Positions 6,059 through 12,215 of a DNA stretch of 13,124 bases are shown in pieces. The notes beneath the pieces are model-generated. The model had not been told where the DNA came from. It saw only the letters and a program-made list of their open reading frames with translations, and ran no database searches. The stretch lies in the NCBI GenBank assembly GCA_966186435.1, contig CBIFWW010000095.1, forward strand, positions 1 to 13,124, read 5' to 3'. Made by a program: the position numbers and the translations under genes. The DNA comes from CBIFWW01 sp966186435. Its GTDB lineage: Bacteria; Pseudomonadota; Gammaproteobacteria; Enterobacterales; Enterobacteriaceae. Positions within the stretch are counted from its first letter, which is position 1. Each line of letters begins with the position of its first letter.

Positions 6059-6535
6059 TTGGCTGACGTCCATAATCCGGCAACCCGGCGCAAAAATATG
6101 CGCGCCATTGCCACCAAAGATACCGCCATTGAGCGCCGCCTGGCGGAATTGTTAAATGGAATAGGGGTGGAATGGCGCGGTCAAGGCAGTGATCTGCCCG
6201 GCCGCCCGGATTTTGTCGTAGACCAACCCCACTGCGTTATTTTTACCCACGGCTGTTTCTGGCATCACCATCACTGCTATCTATTTAAAACCCCGGCTAC
6301 CCGCACCGAATTCTGGATGAACAAAATTAGCCAGAATGTGGCGCGGGATCGACGGGATATTGGGCTATTGGAATCACAGGGCTGGCGGGTGCTGGTGGTG
6401 TGGGAATGCGCCCTCCGTGGCCGAGAAAAGCTCACAGACAGCGCGTTAAGTGAACGGATTGAGGAGTGGCTGTGTGCCGGGCAGGGGAGCGCACAAATCG
6501 ACACCCGGGGGATTGCCCCCGGGCACAGGAATTAA
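6059..6535 (+). CDS. vsr: Very-short-patch repair endonuclease Vsr, TTG start
   Basis: Nicks 5' of the thymine in T:G mismatches arising by deamination of 5-methylcytosine at Dcm sites. 158 residues. Key positions of the E. coli enzyme are all present at the same numbering: Glu25, Asp51 in LPGRPDFVVD, Thr63, His64, Phe67-Trp68 and His69 in FTHGCFWHHHHCYLF, followed by RDRRDI and GWRVLVVWECALRG. The start must be TTG at 6059: the frame is closed upstream by the dcm TGA two codons before, and the N-terminus ADVHNPATRRKNMRAIAT fits E. coli exactly from there. The GGGGGTGA before it (6048-6055) is a good Shine-Dalgarno and contains the dcm stop, implying translational coupling. In E. coli vsr overlaps dcm in another frame; here there is no overlap. 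Confidence 0.95.
   Translation: MADVHNPATRRKNMRAIATKDTAIERRLAELLNGIGVEWRGQGSDLPGRPDFVVDQPHCVIFTHGCFWHHHHCYLFKTPATRTEFWMNKISQNVARDRRDIGLLESQGWRVLVVWECALRGREKLTDSALSERIEEWLCAGQGSAQIDTRGIAPGHRN
6504..6523. terminator. GC-rich hairpin in the last codons of vsr
   Basis: CCCGGGGG and CCCCCGGG form a perfect 8-bp stem with loop ATTG, ending 10 bp before the vsr stop. No T run follows on either strand, so it is not a textbook intrinsic terminator. It lies exactly where the convergent dcm-vsr and yedA transcripts meet and may help to stop both. Confidence 0.45.
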
Positions 6536-7452
6536 TCCTTCTCTGCGGCTTTAGCGATGGGGGCAGCAGGAACAGAAGCCGGGAACAGATATTTTCCCAA
6601 TGTTACCAATAGTACTGCCAGAATAATTACCGCCAATGCCAGCCACTCAATTAGGGAAAGTGACTCCCCGGCAAAGGTGGTACCTAATAGCACCGCGACC
6701 ACCGGGTTAACGTAGGCGTAGCTGGTGGCCACCGCCGGGCTGACATTACGGATTAAGTACATATAAGCGCTGATGGCAATGATCGAGCCAAACAGGGATA
6801 AATATCCCAGTGCCAGCCAGCTGGCAAGCGTCGGCGCCGTTTGTAGCCGTTCGCCGCTTAATGCAGCGGCGCAAAGCAACACCAACCCGGCGGCGACCAT
6901 TTCAATGGCCCCGGCCATCAACCCTTTGGGTAGCTCGATGCGTGAACCATACACCGAGCCAAAGGCCCAACTCAGGGAACCTATCAGTATCAGGGCTGCG
7001 CCAAAGGGGTTGCCGCTCAGATTGCCGCCGCTGTTCAACATCACAATCCCCACCAGGCCAATCGCGATCCCCATCCAATCCAGCCTGCAGGTGGCAATCC
7101 CAAACAGACGGCTAAAGCACAGGGTGAACAGCGGCACAGTGGCAACCATAACGGCAGCAATGCCGGAGGCCACATTCTGGTGCTCTGCCACGGTAACCAA
7201 CCCGTTACCGACGCTGAGCAGCAACACACCAATAACTGCGGCATTAAGCAGTGGCCGCAGGGCTGGTAATTTATGGCCTCTTAGCCGTAAAACCACCAGC
7301 ACCAGCAGGCCGGCCACCAGATAGCGAATACCGGCCATCATTAGCGGCGGCCAGCTTTCTACGCCAATACGGATAGCAAAGTAGGTAGAGCCCCAGATAA
7401 TATAGAGCGCGAACAAAGCGCTAAGCATCGGGAGCAGGCGACGGAAAGCCAT
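6532..7452 (-). CDS. yedA: EamA/DMT-family inner-membrane transporter YedA
   Basis: 306 residues, the same length as E. coli YedA. It has the two tandem EamA repeats of drug/metabolite transporters, about ten hydrophobic segments in all. Characteristic stretches are LYIIWGSTYFAIRIGVESWP at the N-terminus, VTVAEHQNVASGIAAVMVAT, LNSGGNLSGNPFGA and LIRNVSPAVATSYAYVNPVV in the second repeat. The family exports small metabolites or amino-acid-like compounds; the substrate of YedA is not established to my knowledge. GAGG about 4 nt before the ATG is a modest ribosome site. Its TAA shares bases with the vsr TAA on the other strand (TTAA, 6532-6535). It diverges from yedI across 171 bp in which I see no clear promoter. 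Confidence 0.93.
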   Translation of the reverse strand: MAFRRLLPMLSALFALYIIWGSTYFAIRIGVESWPPLMMAGIRYLVAGLLVLVVLRLRGHKLPALRPLLNAAVIGVLLLSVGNGLVTVAEHQNVASGIAAVMVATVPLFTLCFSRLFGIATCRLDWMGIAIGLVGIVMLNSGGNLSGNPFGAALILIGSLSWAFGSVYGSRIELPKGLMAGAIEMVAAGLVLLCAAALSGERLQTAPTLASWLALGYLSLFGSIIAISAYMYLIRNVSPAVATSYAYVNPVVAVLLGTTFAGESLSLIEWLALAVIILAVLLVTLGKYLFPASVPAAPIAKAAEKD

Positions 7453-7623
7453 AAAGCCTCACACTAAAAAAATTTTGGCTCCCAGTTAACGTTAAAAATC
7501 GCAGCGGTTCGAGTCATTTAATCATGGCGCACGCAATTATTTTTATTGACCCGGTTTGGGGTGTCAGGGTGGCTTTTTATGCCCATACTCAAAACCCGTA
7601 TGTTAATTATTAAGGAACTTATT

Positions 7624-8538
7624 TTGGCAGGTAGTAGCTTACTGACACTTCTGGATGATATCGCCACCTTGCTGGACGATATTTCGGTGATGGGCAAAAT
7701 TGCGGCCAAGAAAACCGCTGGCGTATTGGGGGATGATTTATCTCTTAACGCTCAACAAGTATCTGGTGTGCGGGCTAACCGTGAGCTTCCGGTGGTATGG
7801 GGGGTAGCGAAAGGCTCCTTTATTAACAAAGTGATTCTGGTGCCGTTGGCTCTGTTAATCAGCGCCTTTATCCCCTGGGCTATCACCCCCCTGCTAATGG
7901 TAGGCGGGGCTTATCTGTGTTTTGAAGGGGTGGAGAAGGTGGCACATTCAATCCATCGGATGCGTAGCCCGGAAACCGCCGGAGATAAACAGCAGCGGCT
8001 GGATAATCTGGCAACCCAAGACCCACGTACCTTCGAGCGCGATAAAGTCAAAGGTGCCATTCGCACTGACTTTGTGCTGTCGGCTGAAATTGTAGCGATT
8101 ACCCTCGGGATTGTCTCTGAGACCCCGCTGTTAAACCAAGTGCTGATTCTCTCAGGTATTGCCATTCTGGTGACGGTGGGTGTTTATGGCATGGTTGGGG
8201 TAATCGTTAAGCTGGATAATATGGGCTTTTGGCTGGTCAATAAAAGCAGCAGTCTGGCGCAAATCTTCGGTAAGGGGTTGTTGGCACTGGCGCCGCGCCT
8301 GATGAAGGTCCTCACCGTGGTAGGCACCCTGGCGATGTTCCTGGTGGGCGGCGGTATCCTGGTTCACGGTATTCCGGCTATTCACCACTGGCTGGAAGCC
8401 CTGTCTAAGCAGTGGGGTGGCATACCTGGCACCTTGATCAACCCGCTAGGGAATGTGGTGATTGGCGCAGTGGTAGGTTATGCGATATTGCTGGCGGTGA
8501 AAGCCATTAGCGCAATGCGCGGATCGAAAGGTCACTAA
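7624..8538 (+). CDS. yedI: DUF808 inner-membrane protein YedI, TTG start
   Basis: 304 residues with several membrane spans. The highly conserved N-terminus AGSSLLTLLDDIATLLDDIS and AAKKTAGVLGDDLSLNAQQV are family hallmarks, followed by spans around LVPLALLISAFIPWAI, IVAITLGIV, VTVGVYGMVGVIV and AMFLVGGGILVHGI. The function is unknown; a C-terminal pore or transport role would be a guess. The start was placed at TTG 7624 because AAGGA (7612-7616) lies 7 nt before it, the next codons begin the conserved AGSSLL block, and the length then fits E. coli YedI. An ATG further upstream would add a non-conserved 26-residue stretch. Confidence 0.9.
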   Translation: MAGSSLLTLLDDIATLLDDISVMGKIAAKKTAGVLGDDLSLNAQQVSGVRANRELPVVWGVAKGSFINKVILVPLALLISAFIPWAITPLLMVGGAYLCFEGVEKVAHSIHRMRSPETAGDKQQRLDNLATQDPRTFERDKVKGAIRTDFVLSAEIVAITLGIVSETPLLNQVLILSGIAILVTVGVYGMVGVIVKLDNMGFWLVNKSSSLAQIFGKGLLALAPRLMKVLTVVGTLAMFLVGGGILVHGIPAIHHWLEALSKQWGGIPGTLINPLGNVVIGAVVGYAILLAVKAISAMRGSKGH

Positions 8539-8616
8539 TTGTAGGCTGCGTCGAAGCAAAAAAACGATTTTTTGACTATAACTGTAGAGTTTTATTCTTC
8601 TGTTCAGGAGTCGGTT

Positions 8617-8790
8617 ATGGTCTTTGTCATCAGTAACGAAGTAATGCGTAAACGTGATGGGCAACGCATGGTAGTGACCGGCTATGCCAATGGAATGGTG
8701 GAGTGCCGTTGGTATGATGGTCATGATGTAAAACGCGAGGCTTTTCGCGAAGATGAGCTGGAAGCAAGTAAACCCGGCTCCCTTAGCTGA
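8617..8790 (+). CDS. yodC: Small conserved protein YodC
   Basis: 57 residues; sequence MVFVISNEVMRKRDGQRMVV followed by TGYANGMVECRWYDGHDVKR matches E. coli YodC, a DUF2158-type small protein of unknown function, rich in beta-forming residues and predicted cytoplasmic. A strong AGGAG (8606-8610) lies 6 nt before the chosen ATG. The frame could extend upstream to a TTG at 8572, but that region is not conserved. It stands alone between yedI (78 bp) and dgcQ (117 bp) on the same strand, followed by two hairpins. Confidence 0.9.
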   Translation: MVFVISNEVMRKRDGQRMVVTGYANGMVECRWYDGHDVKREAFREDELEASKPGSLS

Positions 8791-8804
8791 ACGTTTGCTC
8801 CCGG

Positions 8805-8839
8805 TGTCCGGCTTAGGCCGGACATTACCCCAATTGGGG
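8805..8839. repeat. Two tandem hairpins between yodC and dgcQ
   Basis: The first is a perfect 8-bp stem TGTCCGGC / GCCGGACA with a TTAG loop (8805-8824). Three bases later comes the 12-bp palindrome CCCCAATTGGGG (8828-8839). Neither is followed by a T run, so intrinsic termination is doubtful. They may stop yodC transcripts weakly, protect an mRNA end, or structure the dgcQ leader. Confidence 0.55.
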
Positions 8840-8907
8840 CACAAATAATCTTAAAGGCCAGGGAAAGGTCTTACAGGCGGAGGCAGCCAATACGCCGACT
8901 ATCCACC

Positions 8908-10587
8908 ATGACATGGAGTTTAGCTGTGGCAGGACTTCACCCAAAACCACTGTTCCATAAAACTAAAAATCCTTTTCAGGTGGTCAACGTCTGTTGCATC
9001 ATCGTTCTGTTCTTTTCCACGCTACTCACCTGGCGCGAGGTGGTGGTGCTAGAGGAGGCCTACGTCTCCAATCAGCGGCATAGCCTGGACAATATTGCCG
9101 GGTCCCTGGATCGCCAGCTGCAACACAGTATTGATAACCTGCTGTTCTATCGCAATACCATGAACTATGCCCTGCAATCGTCGATCTCCACAGGCCGTAT
9201 CCGGCTAGCGTTGGATCAGTTTGAACAGCGGCGGGATGATCCTTTCTGGCAAATCCGCCTCGCCAGCGCGCGCAGTATCCCAATCCAGGGTGTCTCAGAT
9301 GCTGTGGTGGGGGCTAATAGCCTTTTGGCGCGGGATCCTGCGCGGCTGAATGATGAGTTTAGCGCCGCACTCGAGTTGAGCTATATCCTCCAGTTTTCCG
9401 ACTACGGTATTAACCTCCAACGCCGCACCTTTTATGTCTCCCGGGCCGGTTTTTATTTAACCAGTCAACCTGGGGCCAACCTTAGCAATATTACAGATAC
9501 CTACCGCCAGCTGGTGGCCCAGAGTTTTTTCACCCGCCAGAGTGAACGCTATAATCGGGGTCGAGGGGTGATTTGGAGCCATAGCAAGCCACCCAATGCC
9601 GATGAAGTGGTAACCGCTAGCGTGGCGCTGGATCATGACCAGCGCTGGTATGGGGTGCTGGGTATGGATTTTACCGTGTCGGCCCTGGGGCGCTTCTTGA
9701 TGGATAAAATGCCCGGTAATAACGAAGGCACGCTGTTGCTTTATAACCGTGCCTTTCAGTTCATCGCCAGTTCCCGTGGTGATAAAGTCAGCCGCCCGCT
9801 GTTTGATGCCCGGGATCGCCACCGTATCCAGGAGGCGATGGCTAATGAAACCGCCGGTTATTTACGGATGGGTAGTCGCTTCATTACGTGGTCACGCTTG
9901 AATAGTTTTGATGGCAATTTGGTGAAGGTTCATACCTGGAGGCAGGGGGTACAAGGGGAGTTTGGCCGCATCTCTATTGTGTTGGCATTATTGTGGCTGT
10001 TAACCATCATGATGATGGTGGTGTGCTGGTATGTAGTACGGCGGCTGGTGGGTAACATGCTCAGCCTCCAGCAGGCGTTGACCCGACGGGCAAATTACGA
10101 TGGCTTGACCCGGCTGTACAATCGGGGGGCCTTCTTTGAGCAGGCAATTCGCGTGGCCCAAGAAGCTCGGGCCAAAGAGGAACCTTATTCGGTGATCCAA
10201 GTTGACCTCGATCATTTTAAAGCAGTGAACGACCGCTACGGCCATCATGCCGGGGATCTGGTGCTTACCCATACTGGGGCAATCCTGGCTTCAGTATTGC
10301 GTACCCAGGATGTGGCAGGGCGGGTTGGCGGTGAAGAATTCGCCGTGGTGCTGCCAGGGGCTAGTCTTGGGGATGCCATTCGGGTGGCAGAGCGCATCCG
10401 CTATCATATCTCTTTACGTGAGTTGTTTATCAGCCAAGGAACCACCATTCGCATCAGCGCATCTTTCGGGGTGAGCAGCGCTCAGGAGCAGGGGGAGTAT
10501 AACTTTGAGGTCCTACAATCCCGGGCGGATATGCGGCTGTACAAAGCCAAAGAGAATGGCCGTAACCAGGTATGTGCTCGGGATTAA
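8908..10587 (+). CDS. dgcQ: Membrane diguanylate cyclase DgcQ (YedQ)
   Basis: Makes cyclic di-GMP from two GTP; in E. coli it is linked to cellulose production and motility control. 559 residues: cytoplasmic N-terminus, membrane span about 24-42 (VVNVCCIIVLFFSTLLTW), a periplasmic sensor region about 43-354 of the CHASE7 kind, a second span about 355-377, then a GGDEF domain. The active-site motif is GGEEF (474-478), an active variant. The product-inhibition I-site RTQD (465-468) lies exactly five residues before it, so both catalysis and feedback appear intact. The start is uncertain. ATG 8908 fits E. coli length but has no ribosome site within range. GTG 8926 has GGAG 8 nt before it and would remove only six residues. 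The stop overlaps that of yedP. Confidence 0.94.
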   Translation: MTWSLAVAGLHPKPLFHKTKNPFQVVNVCCIIVLFFSTLLTWREVVVLEEAYVSNQRHSLDNIAGSLDRQLQHSIDNLLFYRNTMNYALQSSISTGRIRLALDQFEQRRDDPFWQIRLASARSIPIQGVSDAVVGANSLLARDPARLNDEFSAALELSYILQFSDYGINLQRRTFYVSRAGFYLTSQPGANLSNITDTYRQLVAQSFFTRQSERYNRGRGVIWSHSKPPNADEVVTASVALDHDQRWYGVLGMDFTVSALGRFLMDKMPGNNEGTLLLYNRAFQFIASSRGDKVSRPLFDARDRHRIQEAMANETAGYLRMGSRFITWSRLNSFDGNLVKVHTWRQGVQGEFGRISIVLALLWLLTIMMMVVCWYVVRRLVGNMLSLQQALTRRANYDGLTRLYNRGAFFEQAIRVAQEARAKEEPYSVIQVDLDHFKAVNDRYGHHAGDLVLTHTGAILASVLRTQDVAGRVGGEEFAVVLPGASLGDAIRVAERIRYHISLRELFISQGTTIRISASFGVSSAQEQGEYNFEVLQSRADMRLYKAKENGRNQVCARD

Positions 10588-11390
10588 TTCCCGGCGATAA
10601 AATGGGCTAGCCCTTCGGCCCATCCTTCCGGCCCGTAATGTTGGGTATGGAAAACCCGCTCCGGGCTACTATTACGCAGCACAATGGGCTGGTTATTGTA
10701 GCCTTTTACTACCACTGCCAGATCGGTGGCATCCAGAAGGGAGATATCATTTGGCCCGTCACCCAGCCCCAGGGTGATGTACTTTTCCCCTGCCTGTTTA
10801 CACATCTGGCTACAGACAATCGTTACCGCCTGCCCGATCCCCCCTTTGGCACTTAGCACGTACCAGAAGCGTCCCCCCTGTAACAACATCAGCCCCACTT
10901 GTTCCAGGGCTTGGCGGAAAGCTGCCAGTTTGCTGTCATCATCGCGCCAGATTAACGCTTCTGAAGCCTCACGCTCCCGGGCCATTTGCGCCTGTCGCAA
11001 TGGCAACCCAGTCCAGCTAGCCACCATGTCGGCATCTACTTCACCAAAGGTAGTAAACCGACAATTGAGCCGGGTACGCAGGATAGTTAGTACCGAGCAG
11101 ATATCGGCATAGTCGCTTTCCAGCGGTGGGGCGGGGCGTTCGGAGAAACCGGCGGGATAATGAATAAGGGCGCCGTTCTCAGCGATTAGCGGCTGGTTGT
11201 CCAGTCCCAGGCTTTGGGCAAGGTTGACCATTTCCGACCGGGTCTTACTGCTGCATAGTACGATAGGAATGGAATGGCTTTGCAGGCGGGAGAGCCAGGG
11301 ACGTGCTGGCTCTACATCATGGGTATGGAAATCCAGCAGGGTACCATCCACATCGGTAAATATCGCCAAAGGATCTTCGAGTCGTAACAT
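10584..11390 (-). CDS. yedP: HAD-family mannosyl-3-phosphoglycerate phosphatase YedP
   Basis: 268 residues, near the 271 of E. coli YedP. It belongs to the Cof/MPGP branch of HAD phosphatases. Motif I is FTDVDGTLLDFH, with nucleophile Asp13 and acid Asp15; motif II is in IVLCSSKT; motif IV is GDGPND (210-215). The conserved LIAENGALI, TTFGEVDADMVASWTGL and GRFWYVL segments place it with mannosyl-3-phosphoglycerate phosphatases. No synthase gene is seen here, so the physiological substrate is open. The start at 11390 was chosen because AAGGA lies 7 nt before the ATG and the product begins just ahead of motif I; a TTG at 11426 would add 12 unconserved residues. Its TAA overlaps that of dgcQ. 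Confidence 0.9.
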   Translation of the reverse strand: MLRLEDPLAIFTDVDGTLLDFHTHDVEPARPWLSRLQSHSIPIVLCSSKTRSEMVNLAQSLGLDNQPLIAENGALIHYPAGFSERPAPPLESDYADICSVLTILRTRLNCRFTTFGEVDADMVASWTGLPLRQAQMAREREASEALIWRDDDSKLAAFRQALEQVGLMLLQGGRFWYVLSAKGGIGQAVTIVCSQMCKQAGEKYITLGLGDGPNDISLLDATDLAVVVKGYNNQPIVLRNSSPERVFHTQHYGPEGWAEGLAHFIAGN

Positions 11391-11411
11391 AGCTGTATCC
11401 TTCTTCAGAAA

Positions 11412-11425
11412 TAAGAATTTCCCCA
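11412..11425 (+). promoter_or_regulatory. RcsAB-box-like site 1, between yedP and dsrA
   Basis: TAAGAATTTCCCCA agrees with the RcsAB box consensus TAAGAATATTCCTA at 11 of 14 positions, including the whole first half. It is the distal copy of a 12-bp direct repeat AAATAAGAATTT (11409-11420 and 11442-11453), spaced 33 bp, three helical turns. It also lies 22 bp upstream of the yedP start. Confidence 0.45.
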
Positions 11426-11444
11426 AGCGGTCAAATCAGATAAA

Positions 11445-11458
11445 TAAGAATTTTCCCT
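11445..11458 (+). promoter_or_regulatory. RcsAB-box-like site 2, abutting the dsrA -35
   Basis: TAAGAATTTTCCCT agrees with TAAGAATATTCCTA at 11 of 14 positions and touches the -35 hexamer of the dsrA promoter. Rcs-activated promoters such as rprA carry their box at this place, so activation of dsrA is the natural reading. Direct evidence is only the sequence match. Confidence 0.5.
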
Positions 11459-11486
11459 TGTTTCACCCGCTCAACATCGCTATGTT
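11458..11486 (+). promoter_or_regulatory. dsrA promoter
   Basis: -35 TTGTTT (11458-11463), 17-bp spacer, -10 TATGTT (11481-11486). The DsrA 5' end, judged by alignment to E. coli DsrA, falls 7-9 nt after the -10, as expected for a sigma-70 promoter. Confidence 0.7.
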
Positions 11487-11492
11487 ATTGCC

Positions 11493-11571
11493 TGACATCA
11501 GATTTCCTGGTGTAACGAATTTTATACGCTTCTTGCTCATGCAAATTTTACCCCGCTCATGTGGGGTTTTT
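11493..11571 (+). ncRNA. dsrA: DsrA small regulatory RNA
   Basis: Hfq-dependent RNA that opens the rpoS leader for translation and pairs with hns mRNA to reduce H-NS. A 29-nt run at 11495-11523 is identical to E. coli DsrA as I recall it. It covers stem-loop 1 (ACATCAG / CTGGTGT, loop ATTTC) and the start of the pairing region TAACGAATTTT. Stem-loop 2 is short (TTGC-TCAT-GCAA, 11533-11544). The molecule ends in a terminator hairpin shorter than that of E. coli, giving about 79 nt against 87. The segment before stem-loop 2, which contacts hns, is 2 nt shorter and altered. Position between yedP and yodD, convergent with yodD, is as in E. coli. The exact 5' end is inferred. Confidence 0.95.
11550..11571 (+). 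terminator. Intrinsic terminator of dsrA
   Basis: ACCCCGC-TCAT-GTGGGGT (11550-11567), a 7-bp stem with one G:T pair and a 4-nt loop, continues into five T and then C. It ends 2 bp before the yodD stop on the other strand. Confidence 0.92.
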
Positions 11572-11572
11572 C

Positions 11573-11794
11573 TTATTGGTTGTATTCACTAACGCTGTAG
11601 TCATGAATATCCAGTTCAAAAGCCGATGCCAGCTCGGCCAGAGAGTGATAATCATGGCCGCCTACCCGCACTTCGCCGCTGCCGTGGCGCACAATTTCAG
11701 CATGAGTGATTTCACTAATGGCATCCAGTAGGGCATCTACGTCTACGGCGGCTTCCCGGCTGGCAGATTCATCATATTCTTTATCAATAGTCAT
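11573..11794 (-). CDS. yodD: Small stress-associated protein YodD
   Basis: 73 residues. The acidic N-terminal region with SREAAVDVDALLDAISEI and the C-terminal ELASAFELDIHDYSVSEYNQ match E. coli YodD. The biochemical function is unknown; in E. coli the gene is reported as stress-induced. No membrane segment or signal peptide is visible and the protein is strongly acidic. GGGAG lies 7 nt before the ATG. A perfect sigma-S-type extended -10 sits upstream. The gene converges on dsrA, the RNA that increases sigma-S, with 1-2 bp between their ends. Confidence 0.9.
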   Translation of the reverse strand: MTIDKEYDESASREAAVDVDALLDAISEITHAEIVRHGSGEVRVGGHDYHSLAELASAFELDIHDYSVSEYNQ

Positions 11795-11821
11795 GGGGGC
11801 GCTCCCGATGTGGTCTTCCTG

Positions 11822-11832
11822 TTAAGTATAGA
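11822..11832 (-). promoter_or_regulatory. Sigma-S-type extended -10 of yodD
   Basis: On the minus strand TCTATACTTAA matches the sigma-S -10 consensus KCTAYACTTAA perfectly. The predicted start near 11818 gives a leader of about 25 nt before the yodD ATG, which contains its ribosome site. Confidence 0.75.
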
Positions 11833-11882
11833 CGTTCCGGCCCATCTGGCGCGCCAGGCCTATGCCAGCCAGCGGGTTTGGT

Positions 11883-11889
11883 CTACACT
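11883..11889 (+). promoter_or_regulatory. Sigma-S-type -10 of dsrB
   Basis: CTACACT fits the sigma-S -10 core CTAYACT. The predicted start near 11896 gives a leader of about 21 nt containing the AGGAG of dsrB. No clear -35 is seen, which sigma-S promoters tolerate. Confidence 0.6.
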
Positions 11890-11916
11890 GGCCTCATCAG
11901 AAAAGGAGAAGTGGCG

Positions 11917-12108
11917 ATGAACATTAATGATCGCGTGACAGTAAAAACTGACGGTGGCCCGCGCCGTCCAGGTGTGGTTCTGGCGGTAGAAAATTTTAGC
12001 GAAGGCGTGATGTATCTGGTGGCGATGGAAGACTACCCCACTGGGATCTGGTTCTTTAATGAGATTGGTCATGCTGATGGGGTGTTTGTCGAGAAAGCTA
12101 TAGAGTGA
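11917..12108 (+). CDS. dsrB: Small protein DsrB
   Basis: 63 residues, one more than E. coli DsrB. Sequence MNINDRVTVKTDGGPRRPGV and MYLVAMEDYPTGIWFFNE are near-identical to that protein. It is probably a small beta-barrel-like cytoplasmic protein of unknown function; in E. coli expression depends on RpoS. The ATG at 11917 has AGGAG (11904-11908) 8 nt before it; a GTG at 11911 is in frame but less well spaced. It diverges from yodD over 122 bp and converges on rcsA. Confidence 0.93.
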   Translation: MNINDRVTVKTDGGPRRPGVVLAVENFSEGVMYLVAMEDYPTGIWFFNEIGHADGVFVEKAIE

Positions 12109-12177
12109 TACCTCTGGCCCTGCCACGCGGGGCTGTTAAATCCCTCAGGGAGCGAATTCCCATGCTCAGGCTGACGG

Positions 12178-12201
12178 GGGAATAGTTAAACTATTATTCC
12201 C
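12178..12201. repeat. Inverted repeat between dsrB and rcsA
   Basis: GGGAATA (12178-12184) pairs with TATTCCC (12195-12201); inside it AATAGTT-A-AACTATT forms a competing palindrome. It sits between two convergent genes and could act as a shared transcript end, though it lacks a T run. The rest of 12109-12215 contains only short palindromes such as TCCCTCAGGGA. Confidence 0.45.
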
Positions 12202-12215
12202 GCCGTTCAATCAGC

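Noticed and set aside
4676..6535. dcm-vsr as part of a restriction-modification or defence island
   Set aside because: No cognate restriction gene, phage gene or mobile element is present; gene order is that of the core dcm locus.
7546..7623. Upstream ATG start for yedI
   Set aside because: It would add 26 residues without family similarity; TTG 7624 has AAGGA 7 nt before it and begins the conserved AGSSLL block.
10340..10465. GGEEF instead of GGDEF in DgcQ as a sign of an inactive cyclase
   Set aside because: GGEEF is a well-known active variant and is also what E. coli DgcQ carries; the I-site is intact too.
11391..11426. Upstream TTG start for yedP
   Set aside because: The added 12 residues are not conserved, and ATG 11390 has AAGGA at ideal spacing. 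The region instead holds a regulatory repeat.
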